Positions 1 through 8,708 are shown, counted from the stretch's first letter. The stretch: 62,258 nt of DNA from an uncultured bacterium (GCA_938092135.1 CALLJL010000017.1:1-62258), one strand, 5' to 3'. Numbers and translations: made by a program. The notes: generated by a model not told the origin, from the letters alone.

Positions 1-587
1 CCCAACCAGCTCTCGATCAGATCCCACCTGAATATCGTGATAGAGTCGGCCGGATTACTGTTGAAAAGACAATTCCCCAGTTGGCAGCTTTCCTCAAAGA
101 GGGGGGCACAATAATTACCATAGGTTCTTCAACTTCTCTGGCTTATCATCTGCGATTGCCCATAGCTGATGCCTTAGTCGAAAAACTTCCTGATGGAACA
201 GAGAATCGTCTGCCAAGAGAGAAATTTTATATTCCTGGCTCTATCCTCCAGGTAAGAGTTAACAATCTTCATCCCCTGGCCTATGGATTACCCGAATTAG
301 TTGATGTTTTCTTTGACAATAGCCCCTCGTTTCGCCTTTTACCTGAAGCCCAGCTGAAAAATATCATTCCTGTCGCTTGGTTTGACTCCCCAACACCTTT
401 AAGGTCTGGCTGGGCCCATGGCCAGGGCTATCTTCAGGGAAGTGTGGCGATTCTTGAGGCCTCGGTGGATAAAGGAAAACTCTACCTTTTTGGCCCGGAA
501 ATTCTTTTCCGCGGTCAGCCCCATGGAACGTTCAAGTTTCTTTTCAATGCCATTCATCTTGGAGGATGCGTCCCTGCAACTTTTTAA
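1..587 (+). CDS. M14-type zinc carboxypeptidase, C-terminal part (gene starts before window)
   Basis: The frame is open from base 3 to the TAA at 585-587, so only the last 194 residues are here. The residues resemble the C-terminal, glutamine-amidotransferase-like domain that follows the catalytic domain in large exported M14 zinc carboxypeptidases. Recognisable stretches are GGTIITIGSS, FYIPGSIL, WFDSPTPLRSGWA and FGPEILFRGQPHGTFKF. The zinc ligands lie in the missing upstream part, so activity cannot be judged. By family, these are periplasmic or secreted peptidases, which fits the peptidase- and amino-acid-carrier-rich content of the window. The gene converges on the decayed region at 740-1411. 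The family call comes from recalled sequence similarity of the tail alone. Confidence 0.7.
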   Translation, partial: QPALDQIPPEYRDRVGRITVEKTIPQLAAFLKEGGTIITIGSSTSLAYHLRLPIADALVEKLPDGTENRLPREKFYIPGSILQVRVNNLHPLAYGLPELVDVFFDNSPSFRLLPEAQLKNIIPVAWFDSPTPLRSGWAHGQGYLQGSVAILEASVDKGKLYLFGPEILFRGQPHGTFKFLFNAIHLGGCVPATF

Positions 588-739
588 AAATAGGCTCAAG
601 AGCTGGAAGAGGACAAGAAAATACTTACCGATAAGAGGATAAATAAAATAAGCAGAGGAAGAATTTTTATCTAAATCCAGGAAAAGCAAATCGCCTGTGA
701 AAATTTTGTTTCCTCTTTACATTGAAATAAGGCATTTAA

Positions 740-1180
740 TTATTCAATAATTTTATATTTGCTTAAAAAGAGATTGTCGGCTTTGTCTTCTTCCAGAAGA
801 TAGAGAAAATTATTAGCAATGGCGAGGAGCCTGCCTTTCAGGCCGAGGTAAAAGCTATCGATAAACTGGCCCTTTTCATTAAAGACATCGAAGAGATCGC
901 CTTTTTTCTTATCAGCGGTTGATGTTTTAACCCAGAGAAAGCGTTCGGCTGGCCATAACTCATCAATGTCAATTTCATATTTTATCTCTGGAAAATCATA
1001 TCTTTTTCTAAATTCCTTTTCCCAGGCCTCTTCAACATGCTTAATCGATGGGTAATCGCGATTAAAACGCCTTATAATTTGGGCTTGGTCAATGTCTAAA
1101 ACTTCAATCAAATATTCCCTTGAACGGTTAACAAATAGCTTCTGCCCATCTTGGCTCAAAAGGGGTTTCCCATAAGATGC
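740..1180 (-). pseudogene. 6-bladed beta-propeller protein, C-terminal remnant
   Basis: About 146 codons are open on the minus strand, from just after a stop at 1181-1183 to the stop at 740. There is no ATG with a ribosome-binding site; the first possible initiator is a TTG at 1159. The peptide begins inside a propeller blade (PLLSQDGQKLFVNRS) and ends like the last blade of 6-bladed propeller lipoproteins common in Acidobacteriota and Bacteroidetes (RFLWVKTST, then LYLLEEDKADNLFLSKYKI). Such proteins are normally 350-400 residues, so only the last third or so is present. Its upstream edge abuts, and in another frame overlaps, the broken psiE-like gene. This looks like the downstream side of a deletion junction and is probably not expressed. 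Confidence 0.6.
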
Positions 1181-1411
1181 TCAAAGAGATAGGTTTTAAT
1201 TGTGTCCAATAATTCTATTCCAATCAACACTAACAAAAATAGACCGAAAATATCTAAAAGGTCTTTAACCTCCAAGAAGAAAAATGGGTGGCCGAATAAT
1301 ATCAATTATTATTAAATATCCCAGGTCAACTGTCGCTAATAAAAGGACAACGGCCATCATCACCATAAGCACCCGGATCACAATTTTCTCAAAATACTTG
1401 AAAGGTTTCAT
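1156..1411 (-). pseudogene. psiE-like small membrane protein, frameshifted and truncated
   Basis: An ATG at 1411-1409 opens 48 codons starting MKPFKYFEKIVIRVL, with a membrane segment (VMMAVVLLLATVDLGYL) and the phrase IIRPPIFLL, then hits TAA at 1267-1265. Shifting frame by one base near 1271-1276 restores EVKDLLDIFGLFLLVLIGI followed by ELLDTIKTYLFEH, which reads as the continuation of PsiE-family proteins (COG3431, phosphate-starvation-inducible). That second frame ends at 1158-1156, so the C-terminal third, with its last membrane segments, is absent. The break coincides with the start of the propeller remnant. One extra G plus a deletion explains both fragments. A sequencing or assembly error could account for the single-base shift, but not easily for the truncation. 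Confidence 0.6.
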
Positions 1412-1613
1412 TTTTTGCTACCTGGCTAAGACTATTATTCTAATTTTTCTTCTTTGAATTTAAAATGTCTTATTAAAGGGGTCAACTAAAAATAAGGCTG
1501 TCCAAGAATTCGCTTCGACAAAAAATCAATAGAGAAAAATTAATCAAGATGGAAATAGATCATAAACCCTTTCTATAAAATTTATAATTTTTCAAACAAC
1601 ATGAAATTAAAAT

Positions 1614-3107
1614 TTATTTTATTTCTTTAATAAAAATATTGCGGAAATAAACCGAGGAATCCCAGTCATGATTTTGCAGCCCAATATAACCTTCAGAGGC
1701 AAAATCTTTGACCTTGCCTTTCGGCTCGGCTAGCCAATCAATAATTTGAATTCCATTTAATTCAACTTGAAGCCGATTACCATGAAAAATTATTTTGAAA
1801 TGATTCCACTCGCCTGTCGGTTTGAAGGCATCTTTGGCTGGGGCGACAGCATCATAGACGGCGCCGGTCTTATGAATTCCTTCACCGGCATCATTAATCT
1901 GAATTTCAAAGGAATGATAAATATAATCGTCGCTTGTGGGAACCTCAGGTACTCGAAGAAAAATCCCGGAGTTGGTTTTTCGGTCTGAGCATTTATAATC
2001 CAGTTCCAGAATAAAATCGCTGAATTTTTTCCGGCTGTACCAGAGAAGCCCCATGCCCCCAACAGATTTCAAAATACCCTCCTTCTCATCCAGTTCAAAA
2101 TGTCCAGGCCCGTAATGATTCCAGCCATGCTTGCTGTATTTTCCTCTGATTCTTGAAAGAAGCTCTTCATATCCGTAAAAGTAAGTATTCCGGTTGATTA
2201 GATTAATCGCTTCCTCAATTGCTGGCAAAGGATTGAAGGCTTCCCTTTCATTTTCATATTCAAGGGTCAAAAAACCGGCGTAGTTCTGCCTGGTCAATTC
2301 TTCCAGAAATTCCTTCAATCCGAGCTTCCCCTTTCCTGGCGGAACATCCTCCACCTTTTCGCCAACCCCAAAATCACTCCTATCTTTAAGATGAACATCG
2401 AGAATTCGACCATTAAGAAGTCGAAGTGCCTCCACCGGCTTGATATTTCCTCTCATCCAATGGCCGGGATCGGCGCAAACCCCAATTCTTTCCCCTGTTT
2501 TTTTCAAAATGGCTAAAACTTTTTCTGGCCGGGCATAGCGGGAAGGCTCTGGATGATTATGGATTGCTAGGCTTAGATTATATTGCCTAAGCAGAGTCTC
2601 TAATTCAGGAAAATCCTCTTCAGCTGGCTCTGCTACGATAATCTGAATTCCAAGACGCTGGGCAAATTCAAACACTTTGATTTTTTCTTCTTTTGTTTGA
2701 CCTAAATCAACTACACCATAAGCCACAAGTTCTACTCCAGCTTCCCTTAATTTACTTTGAACAAGCTTCAAATCTTCCAATTTTAAATTATGATTAAAAA
2801 TTAATTCTGGCCTATCTTTAGATAAAATCTGACCAGGATAGGCCTGTAAATACTTGATTCCAAGCTTGCGGGCGAACTCTATGGTTTCAAAAAAAGAAAA
2901 TTCCCTGAAGGACCAGCACTGCAGGGCAAGAGGAAATGGTTTCGTCCTGATTATTTCAATCCCAGAAGCCTCCTTTTTAAAAAATAAAGTAAATGGATTT
3001 ATGGGCGAGACAAAAAAAGCAAGGAAAACAAAGGATAAAAAAAAGTAGATTAAACCAAAGAATTCCCGATTAGAATTTATTTTTTTTCTTCTTTTTACTA
3101 AATTCAT
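1614..3107 (-). CDS. Membrane-anchored sugar isomerase/epimerase-type TIM barrel fused to DUF1080 domain
   Basis: The 497-residue protein has a basic N-terminus and one membrane segment or uncleaved signal (about 17-34). An AP_endonuc_2/xylose-isomerase-like TIM barrel follows (about 55-305), then a DUF1080 (3-keto-disaccharide hydrolase, PF06439) lectin-like domain (about 320-497). Likely metal ligands in the barrel are Glu160, Asp213 and His216 (CADPGH), His239 (DVHLKD) and Glu283 (LEYE). The start has a strong GAGGAGG about 5 nt upstream. Characterised relatives of each half act on 3-keto-glycosides. With two Gfo/Idh/MocA oxidoreductases upstream on the same strand, this is plausibly the cleavage step of an oxidise-then-cleave glycoside pathway at the membrane. 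The substrate is unknown. A 256-nt gap separates it from its upstream neighbour, so it may have its own promoter. Confidence 0.85.
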   Translation of the reverse strand: MNLVKRRKKINSNREFFGLIYFFLSFVFLAFFVSPINPFTLFFKKEASGIEIIRTKPFPLALQCWSFREFSFFETIEFARKLGIKYLQAYPGQILSKDRPELIFNHNLKLEDLKLVQSKLREAGVELVAYGVVDLGQTKEEKIKVFEFAQRLGIQIIVAEPAEEDFPELETLLRQYNLSLAIHNHPEPSRYARPEKVLAILKKTGERIGVCADPGHWMRGNIKPVEALRLLNGRILDVHLKDRSDFGVGEKVEDVPPGKGKLGLKEFLEELTRQNYAGFLTLEYENEREAFNPLPAIEEAINLINRNTYFYGYEELLSRIRGKYSKHGWNHYGPGHFELDEKEGILKSVGGMGLLWYSRKKFSDFILELDYKCSDRKTNSGIFLRVPEVPTSDDYIYHSFEIQINDAGEGIHKTGAVYDAVAPAKDAFKPTGEWNHFKIIFHGNRLQVELNGIQIIDWLAEPKGKVKDFASEGYIGLQNHDWDSSVYFRNIFIKEIK

Positions 3108-3189
3108 TTTCCCCTCCTCAAAAGCTTTGGTTTACGGCCATTTTTTTCACTTCTTATTTTTATATTCTCTTCTCTCCTTTTAGATGCTT

Positions 3190-3218
3190 TAAATAATTAA
3201 TTCTTTCTTTTCGTTCAA
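3190..3218 (-). promoter_or_regulatory. Candidate sigma70 promoter for the TIM-barrel/DUF1080 gene
   Basis: Read on the minus strand, TTGAAC (3218-3213) lies 17 bp from TATTTA (3195-3190). The predicted start is about 75 nt before the ATG at 3107. The boxes are imperfect and the region is AT-rich, so chance is possible. Confidence 0.35.
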
Positions 3219-3363
3219 TTTAACCCAAGGTTTTTGAGGACAAATCCCGCTTTTCTTATTTTTAACCTCTTTACTTCGTCTTTTATTTTCAATCCCTAAT
3301 CTCCGACCTCAATTTATGGTTTCATTAGATTAAAAATTATTTATTCAAGGCCCAAAAAGTTTC

Positions 3364-4620
3364 TCAGCTTGATTTTCTTGGATTCCACTTGCCTCGAGCC
3401 ACAGCTGGAATAAAATCTTCGAGCCCAGGGGGAGGAAAAGAAATTGTCTTCTCCTGCTCTACACTCATATAGGCCGCCATAAGAAGCTCAGTTACATTCA
3501 AACCATCGGAAAAGTTTTCTTCTGGCCGACGACCTTCAAGGAATGAGCGAACCATATGGCGATTTTCAGCTTCGTAGCCATATTCCACCTCTTCCTGGGC
3601 TACAACTGGCATCAGGCCAATCTCAGCATTCTGTTTCTCCACCAGATCTTCACCAGCTTCACCTTTAACCCGACGGCTGAAAAAAACCTTAAGATTTGAA
3701 TCTAGGGTGTTTATTTGAAGAGCATATTCCGGCCCGAGAAGTTCCATCGTCAACCTTAGACCAGCCCCAACATAGCACCAAGAAGTAGTTGTCTCGACCA
3801 CTAAGGGATTACCCTCTTCATCACGATACTCGATGACGGAGCGAGCAAAATCCTCGGCTGGCCGGGAAAGATAATCGGTCTGACCACCAGAATTCTCTTT
3901 CAGTATGGCTGCGTATTCTGGCCGCTGCCATTTAAGACAATGGGCATAGGCAGTTATTTTTATTGGTTTCAGATAGCTTCTGTCTTTTCCAGGGGGAGTA
4001 AGCATGAATCTAGCTTCCTCAACAGAATGACACATCATATCATTGAGCACCCCACCACCTTGAAGCTCCCCCTCCCAGAACCAAGGCATATGAGGTCCAC
4101 TGTGTTCTTCGGCTGCCCGGGCTAAATAGGGCCGACCGGTCAAGGGAACTCCCCTTTGCCAAATAATATGCTTACCCCGAACAACAGCAGGGGCAAAAAC
4201 TTGGTTTTCAAGATAACCATCTAAAAGATTGGCTTTTCGAGCTAATTCGAGCATCTTTTTAGCTTCGCTAACATTACGGCCCAAAGGTTTTTCACAGGCC
4301 ACCCCAATTAATTCACCTTTACCTGAAATAACAGCTTCAGTTATCTCTTCCATCACTTCAAGGCGAGTATAATTAGGGGAACAGATCCAGAGAGCATCAA
4401 TTTCTGGAGAAGCAACCATCTCGGTGATGGATTTATAAACCCGCGCTTCACCAACTCCAAGTTCACGGGCTAAAGCAGCTGCTTCTTCAGCTCTTTTCTC
4501 TGTGCGGCTGACAATACCGAGAATATCGGCATCTCGGACACCCACAAAGGAACGAATATGAAAACGGGCAACGAATCCTGCCCCTACTATGCCAATACCC
4601 AGTCTTTTCTTTTTCCCCAT
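3364..4620 (-). CDS. Gfo/Idh/MocA family oxidoreductase (cytoplasmic)
   Basis: This 418-residue NAD(P)-dependent oxidoreductase starts with a Rossmann glycine motif (GIVGAGFVA, about 10-18) and has the family CEKPLGR motif (Glu110-Lys111-Pro112), whose lysine normally takes part in catalysis. The C-terminal half is the alpha/beta substrate domain, with the AYMSVEQ helix near the end. There is no signal peptide, so it should act in the cytoplasm. A GGAGGGAGG-type ribosome-binding site precedes the ATG. It follows the MFS carrier by 101 nt on the same strand, which suggests it works on the imported compound. Family members oxidise sugars, inositols or glycosides at one carbon; which one here cannot be told. 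Confidence 0.85.
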   Translation of the reverse strand: MGKKKRLGIGIVGAGFVARFHIRSFVGVRDADILGIVSRTEKRAEEAAALARELGVGEARVYKSITEMVASPEIDALWICSPNYTRLEVMEEITEAVISGKGELIGVACEKPLGRNVSEAKKMLELARKANLLDGYLENQVFAPAVVRGKHIIWQRGVPLTGRPYLARAAEEHSGPHMPWFWEGELQGGGVLNDMMCHSVEEARFMLTPPGKDRSYLKPIKITAYAHCLKWQRPEYAAILKENSGGQTDYLSRPAEDFARSVIEYRDEEGNPLVVETTTSWCYVGAGLRLTMELLGPEYALQINTLDSNLKVFFSRRVKGEAGEDLVEKQNAEIGLMPVVAQEEVEYGYEAENRHMVRSFLEGRRPEENFSDGLNVTELLMAAYMSVEQEKTISFPPPGLEDFIPAVARGKWNPRKSS

Positions 4621-4721
4621 ATTTTTCCTCCCTCCTTAAATAAAATTAAAACTTTTCAATTTTTCATCTTTTAAACATTTATGATCATTATTGGTGATCA
4701 ATATTAAGCACCCCTTCAAAA

Positions 4722-5924
4722 TTACGGACTTATCTTATTTTCCTTAAAAAAGAGTAAAAAGATAAAAGCACAGATAATGGTTATTACAGCAGGAACGGTA
4801 AAAACGGCCTGCCAGTTTGTTCCTTCTGGACCTGTAAAGAGAGACTGAATCCAGCCAGCAAAAAGGCTACCCAAATAATTACCAACTCCAATGGTAGCAA
4901 AAGTAATCAAACTTTGGGCTGAGGCCCGAATATCAGAAGGAGCCACTCGGTCAACATAAATAAAAGCAGCCGTAAAGAAAAAAACATAGCAGAATCCATG
5001 AAGGGCTAAGGAGGCTATGACTAGCCAGGAAGGTTGACCAATGACAAAAATAATATAACGCACTGGCCAAGCCAGAATCCCGATTAAAAGGGTTGTTCGA
5101 ATCCCGAAGCGGGGAAGAAAATAAGGCAAAAGAAGCGCCATAACAAAAATTTCAGCAATTTGAGCGATAACCATCACACCTGAAACCGCCGAGCTCGAAA
5201 CTCCAATTTTTTTTGAAGTCAAAAAGGGTGCAGTCATAACATAATAAAACATGAGTTCAGTGGCGACTATAAAAGCCAAGGTTATAAAAACAGCGAAATT
5301 CTTATCCTTGAGCATACGCATAGCCTCAAGAAAGGCCCAAGGCTTTGTCGTCTCTTTTTTAGGGGGAGTGTGAGGTAAAGAAAAGGAGGTTAAACCCATA
5401 ATGAGTGAGAAAAGTCCGGCCAGAAGCAATGTATCGCCAGCAATGGGAGCAAGGCCAAAAGACTTAAAGGCCACCCGCCAGCCAGCTAAAAGCAAACCTG
5501 CAATTATCCAGCCAATAGTACCCCATACCCTTATCTGTCCAAACTCACGCTCCGTATTTCTAAGATGAATGAATGCGATAGAATTGGTTAAAGCCAAGGT
5601 GGGTGCATAGATCAAACAATAAATCAGCATCAAAACGGCCAGAGAGGAAAAATCGGTAAGCCTTGAACCAACGACCAAAAGAACACCACCGACTAACTGG
5701 AGAATAGCAATTATTTTCTGGGTGGCAAAATAGCGGTCAGCTACCTGGCCACCGATAAAGGGGGAAATAATCGTGGCCAAAGGCAAAAGGCTGTAGATGA
5801 AACCAACTTGGGTGCCACTAAACCCCAGCTTATTAATGAGATAATCAGAAAGAACGGGCGACCATGAGCCCCAGATGGCATATTGCAAAAACATCATCAT
5901 GCCCAAACGAAATTTAACCGCCAT
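4722..5924 (-). CDS. MFS nucleoside:H+ symporter-type permease
   Basis: This 400-residue protein has about 12 hydrophobic helices. The opening RLGMMMFLQYAIWGSWSPVL, then GFIYSLLPLATIISPFIGGQ and VADRYFATQKI, match the nucleoside/H+ symporter (NupG/XapB) branch of the major facilitator superfamily. A strong AAGGAGGGG precedes the ATG. The gene lies 45 nt after the Tat-like oxidoreductase and is probably cotranscribed with it. In loci of this composition these carriers often travel with Gfo/Idh/MocA and TIM-barrel enzymes rather than with nucleoside genes. The cargo may therefore be a glycoside or 3-keto sugar instead of a nucleoside; that is inference from context. Confidence 0.8.
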   Translation of the reverse strand: MAVKFRLGMMMFLQYAIWGSWSPVLSDYLINKLGFSGTQVGFIYSLLPLATIISPFIGGQVADRYFATQKIIAILQLVGGVLLVVGSRLTDFSSLAVLMLIYCLIYAPTLALTNSIAFIHLRNTEREFGQIRVWGTIGWIIAGLLLAGWRVAFKSFGLAPIAGDTLLLAGLFSLIMGLTSFSLPHTPPKKETTKPWAFLEAMRMLKDKNFAVFITLAFIVATELMFYYVMTAPFLTSKKIGVSSSAVSGVMVIAQIAEIFVMALLLPYFLPRFGIRTTLLIGILAWPVRYIIFVIGQPSWLVIASLALHGFCYVFFFTAAFIYVDRVAPSDIRASAQSLITFATIGVGNYLGSLFAGWIQSLFTGPEGTNWQAVFTVPAVITIICAFIFLLFFKENKISP

Positions 5925-5969
5925 CTCCCCTCCTTTTTAAAAATATGTTTCTGACCCATAAAAAATTTT

Positions 5970-7550
5970 TTAGATTATCCGTCGATTTATCGGATCCCAC
6001 TCGACACGGCGACCGCGAAGGTAAGATTCAGTGGCCATATGGCAGGTAATAGCCTCTTCAAAGCCACGATCAATATTGCAGCTTGGCTGCCGACCTTCCC
6101 GGATGCAATCAAGCCATTCAAGAACATGGAGATGAGATATATCTACCCTTTTACCTTCCTTATAAGAATAAAGTAATCCACGGGTAGCAAAATAACGCTC
6201 ACTTGCCGAAGTTACTGTATCTATCCCCTTAGCTCCTGGACGGAAGGAGAAAATGGGCAAAGAGGGTTCAATAAGCTGCTCTAAATATAATTCTTTGTAG
6301 CGGGTGCTTTCTGGATCAGCTATAACGGTAAGAGTTTCGCCCACATTCATCCAGGCATCATGGCCCATGAAAATTCGGCCTCGCGAACAATCACTTGCCA
6401 AAGTAGCACTATATATGAGAGTTAATTCTCTTTCTGGATATTCAAAAACAGCGTGGAAAACATCGGGGACATCTCGACCGTCATCGAAGAAATAAATTCC
6501 TCCCGAAGCCATAGCATACTTAGGAATACCGAGCTCAAGAATTTGATTTACGGCATCAAATTCATGGGAGAAGAGATCTCCCGAAAGGCCTGTGCCATAA
6601 TCAAACCAGCAGCGCCAGCGGAAAAAGCGGTAAACATCGAAGGGACGCCGGGGAGCAGGTCCAAGAAATTGTTCCCAGTCAATGTTATGGGGACCAGCAT
6701 CCTCGGGAATTTCATACTGCCAGGCACCTTCAGGACTGTTACGGTTGGTGGTGGTTTCGACAAGAGTTATTTTGCCCAGCAAACCTCTTCTAACGATTTC
6801 TCGCGCCCGGGCGTGGCTTTCCTGCTGTCGCTGCTGATGACCCAACTGGAAAATAATTCGACTGGCTTTAACGGCATCGTAAAGTTTGACCGCTTCTTCA
6901 GCTGTTCGGGTCATACATTTTTCGAGATAAATGTGCTTGCCAGCCTGGACAGCATCAAGGGCCATCTGGGCATGTAAATGGTCAGGGGTTGCAATAATGA
7001 CTGCATCTACCTCCGGAGAATTAAGCAAATCTTGATAATGGCGATACCTCTTCGCTCCCTTTTCCTCCACCACCTGTCGATTGCGAAGAACATGTCTCGA
7101 GGCCTCCAGGGCTCTCTCGGCTCTTGGTTCATAGACGTCGCAGACAGCGGTTAAAAGGCAATTAGTATCCTCTTGGTTAAGGAAAATTTCCAAGCTTTTA
7201 TCCATGGGATTTAATTTTGCGGCCCTTCTTCGGTTTTCTAGCCAGCTGGGATGGACAAAGCCCGCACAGCGCAAAAGATGCTCGCCTCGACTTCCGGCTC
7301 CAATTATGCCTAACCTTATGACCTGGCTTGATCGCCTGAGAGCTCCTTCGGGAAGAATGGCCGGGGCCTCACTGGAAAGTCCCAGCTTATCCAGGATAGC
7401 CCTTTTTTTCCCCTCCTCGTATTTTCTTTTTTCCAGAAAGGCAGCTAAAAAACCACCGAGAAAAGGAATCGTGGAGAGGCCAAGAAGAATATCCCTTCGT
7501 TTAATCTTCTTGCCACTTTTCTGGTTAACATTATTTTTTTCTTCAGGCAT
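5970..7550 (-). CDS. Exported (Tat-like signal) Gfo/Idh/MocA oxidoreductase
   Basis: The 526-residue protein has an N-terminal KKIKRRDILLG followed by a short hydrophobic stretch (about 21-38). This resembles a twin-arginine signal, as in Zymomonas glucose-fructose oxidoreductase, which is exported folded with its cofactor. The Rossmann motif GIIGAGSRGEH is at about 81-91. The usual EKP triad reads Glu210-Lys211-Cys212, so the proline is replaced while the lysine is kept. The C-terminal part (RHYQDLLNSPEVDAV, DHLHAQMALDA, GGIYFFDDGRDVPDVF) is typical of secreted members from Acidobacteriota, Planctomycetes and Bacteroidetes. The ATG lies only 2 nt after the DoxX stop, with AAGGAGG inside the DoxX coding end, so the two are translationally coupled. 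Confidence 0.85.
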   Translation of the reverse strand: MPEEKNNVNQKSGKKIKRRDILLGLSTIPFLGGFLAAFLEKRKYEEGKKRAILDKLGLSSEAPAILPEGALRRSSQVIRLGIIGAGSRGEHLLRCAGFVHPSWLENRRRAAKLNPMDKSLEIFLNQEDTNCLLTAVCDVYEPRAERALEASRHVLRNRQVVEEKGAKRYRHYQDLLNSPEVDAVIIATPDHLHAQMALDAVQAGKHIYLEKCMTRTAEEAVKLYDAVKASRIIFQLGHQQRQQESHARAREIVRRGLLGKITLVETTTNRNSPEGAWQYEIPEDAGPHNIDWEQFLGPAPRRPFDVYRFFRWRCWFDYGTGLSGDLFSHEFDAVNQILELGIPKYAMASGGIYFFDDGRDVPDVFHAVFEYPERELTLIYSATLASDCSRGRIFMGHDAWMNVGETLTVIADPESTRYKELYLEQLIEPSLPIFSFRPGAKGIDTVTSASERYFATRGLLYSYKEGKRVDISHLHVLEWLDCIREGRQPSCNIDRGFEEAITCHMATESYLRGRRVEWDPINRRII

Positions 7551-7552
7551 AG

Positions 7553-8056
7553 CTATTCCTCCTTGGAAACCTTCGTTTTCAATGGGCCGAAGATAAGCCG
7601 GTCTAATCCAGCTACCCTGCCTGTTGGAAAGAGGGAAAGAACTATTAGGGAAGCAAGCTCAACGAGATTCTTATTAACGATTAGGTAGCTTCCCTCAACC
7701 GGCATAGATGATTTAAAACCTATGAGAGGTGGAGAGGCAACATAATAAAGAGCAAGGAGAATAATTCCGGCGAGGCAGGCAGGGGTTACCAGAAAGCCGG
7801 TTATTAACCCTAAGCCTATGGCTATCTGACCGCCAATATTAAGGAGGTCGACAATTTTAAGCCAATTAGGCTTAGCCACAATCGAGGTAAAAAAATCAGA
7901 AAAAAGCCATTTGGCTTCCACCAAATAATTGGCTGAAGACCAATAGGGATTAAAAATTTTGGCCATTCCTTCATAAAGAAAATGCCAGCCAATAATAACT
8001 CTGAGCAAAACCAAAGCCGCCCATTGCCATGGGACTATGGATTTAAATTTAGCCAT
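7553..8056 (-). CDS. DoxX-family integral membrane protein
   Basis: This 167-residue protein has four hydrophobic helices and DoxX landmarks (LLRVIIGWHFLYEGMAKIF near the N-terminus, then GGQIAIGLGLITGF). Characterised DoxX/DoxD relatives are subunits of a thiosulfate:quinone oxidoreductase, and many members are of unknown function but thought to be redox-linked. It is first in the minus-strand run and coupled to the exported Gfo/Idh/MocA gene. A plausible but unproven role is to pass reducing equivalents between the exported enzyme and the quinone pool. A GGAG lies upstream of the ATG. Confidence 0.8.
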   Translation of the reverse strand: MAKFKSIVPWQWAALVLLRVIIGWHFLYEGMAKIFNPYWSSANYLVEAKWLFSDFFTSIVAKPNWLKIVDLLNIGGQIAIGLGLITGFLVTPACLAGIILLALYYVASPPLIGFKSSMPVEGSYLIVNKNLVELASLIVLSLFPTGRVAGLDRLIFGPLKTKVSKEE

Positions 8057-8086
8057 CTGGTTTCTCCTCGAATGAATTTTAGTGAT

Positions 8087-8192
8087 AATGACGATTCAGT
8101 TTTTTCCAATAAAGTTAAAATTATAAGGTAAATTAAATTTCATCTTCCACTTAATTTCACTCATTTTGATAACAGATAAGATAATCGTCATT
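8087..8192. repeat. 10-bp inverted repeat flanking the DoxX upstream region
   Basis: AATGACGATT at 8087-8096 is the exact reverse complement of AATCGTCATT at 8183-8192, with 86 nt between. The right arm overlaps the stop codon of the PilZ gene. This could be paired operator half-sites for the minus-strand sugar locus, or chance. Confidence 0.35.
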
Positions 8193-8610
8193 TTCGAGGG
8201 CGATAAATATGGTCCATTAAATCAAGAACGGCCTCGGGAGGGGTATCAATAAATTCAAGACCAAGTTCAATTATCCTTTCAGATTCAATTTTTTTAATCC
8301 ACTTGATGCGGCCAAAAACTTGAATCCATTTGCCCAGTTGATCAGAGGGGATTCTAAGTCGAATAAGGGATTCGGCTGGAAATTCAGCCGGTGATTTAAT
8401 CCTGATTCCCCCAACTGAAAGATCAAGACTTTTGGCTAAAATCTGTTTTTTTTCCTGTTCATCCAAAGTTCTGGAATTGACAATTTCTAGAATGACTTCT
8501 TTTTCCTCTTCGATCCTTGGTTCTCGGCGTCGATCAGAGCGAGCTCTTTTAAGCCAACCCTCCTGCTGACCTTCCTTCTCCTTCTTTTTAAAAATTTTTT
8601 TCAAAAACAT
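8188..8610 (-). CDS. PilZ domain protein (probable c-di-GMP receptor)
   Basis: This 140-residue protein has a basic, charged N-terminus and then a PilZ domain. The first c-di-GMP motif is RRREPR (about 27-32, an RxxxR pattern) and the second is DLSVGG (63-68, D-x-S-x-x-G). Both sites look intact, so binding of c-di-GMP is likely. There is no membrane segment. GAGGAAAA lies just before the ATG. It stands between the sugar locus and the carrier cluster without obvious operon partners. An HD-GYP protein and a minor-pilin operon elsewhere in the window make a role in pilus or surface behaviour possible. Confidence 0.85.
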   Translation of the reverse strand: MFLKKIFKKKEKEGQQEGWLKRARSDRRREPRIEEEKEVILEIVNSRTLDEQEKKQILAKSLDLSVGGIRIKSPAEFPAESLIRLRIPSDQLGKWIQVFGRIKWIKKIESERIIELGLEFIDTPPEAVLDLMDHIYRPRK

Positions 8611-8672
8611 ATCTTTTCCTCTTTTTTTCCTATCACAATTCTTTAAATTTTTTCAAGTAATTATTTTTATCT

Positions 8673-8708
8673 TTTAATCTTTTTTCTTGTTTTAATCTTT
8701 TTTCTTGA
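8673..8708. repeat. Two tandem 18-bp AT-rich units
   Basis: The unit TTTAATCTTTTTTCTTG plus one base occurs twice in a row, and the copies differ only at the last base. It sits between the divergent PilZ and DctM-like genes. It looks like slippage in pyrimidine-rich sequence. Confidence 0.6.
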
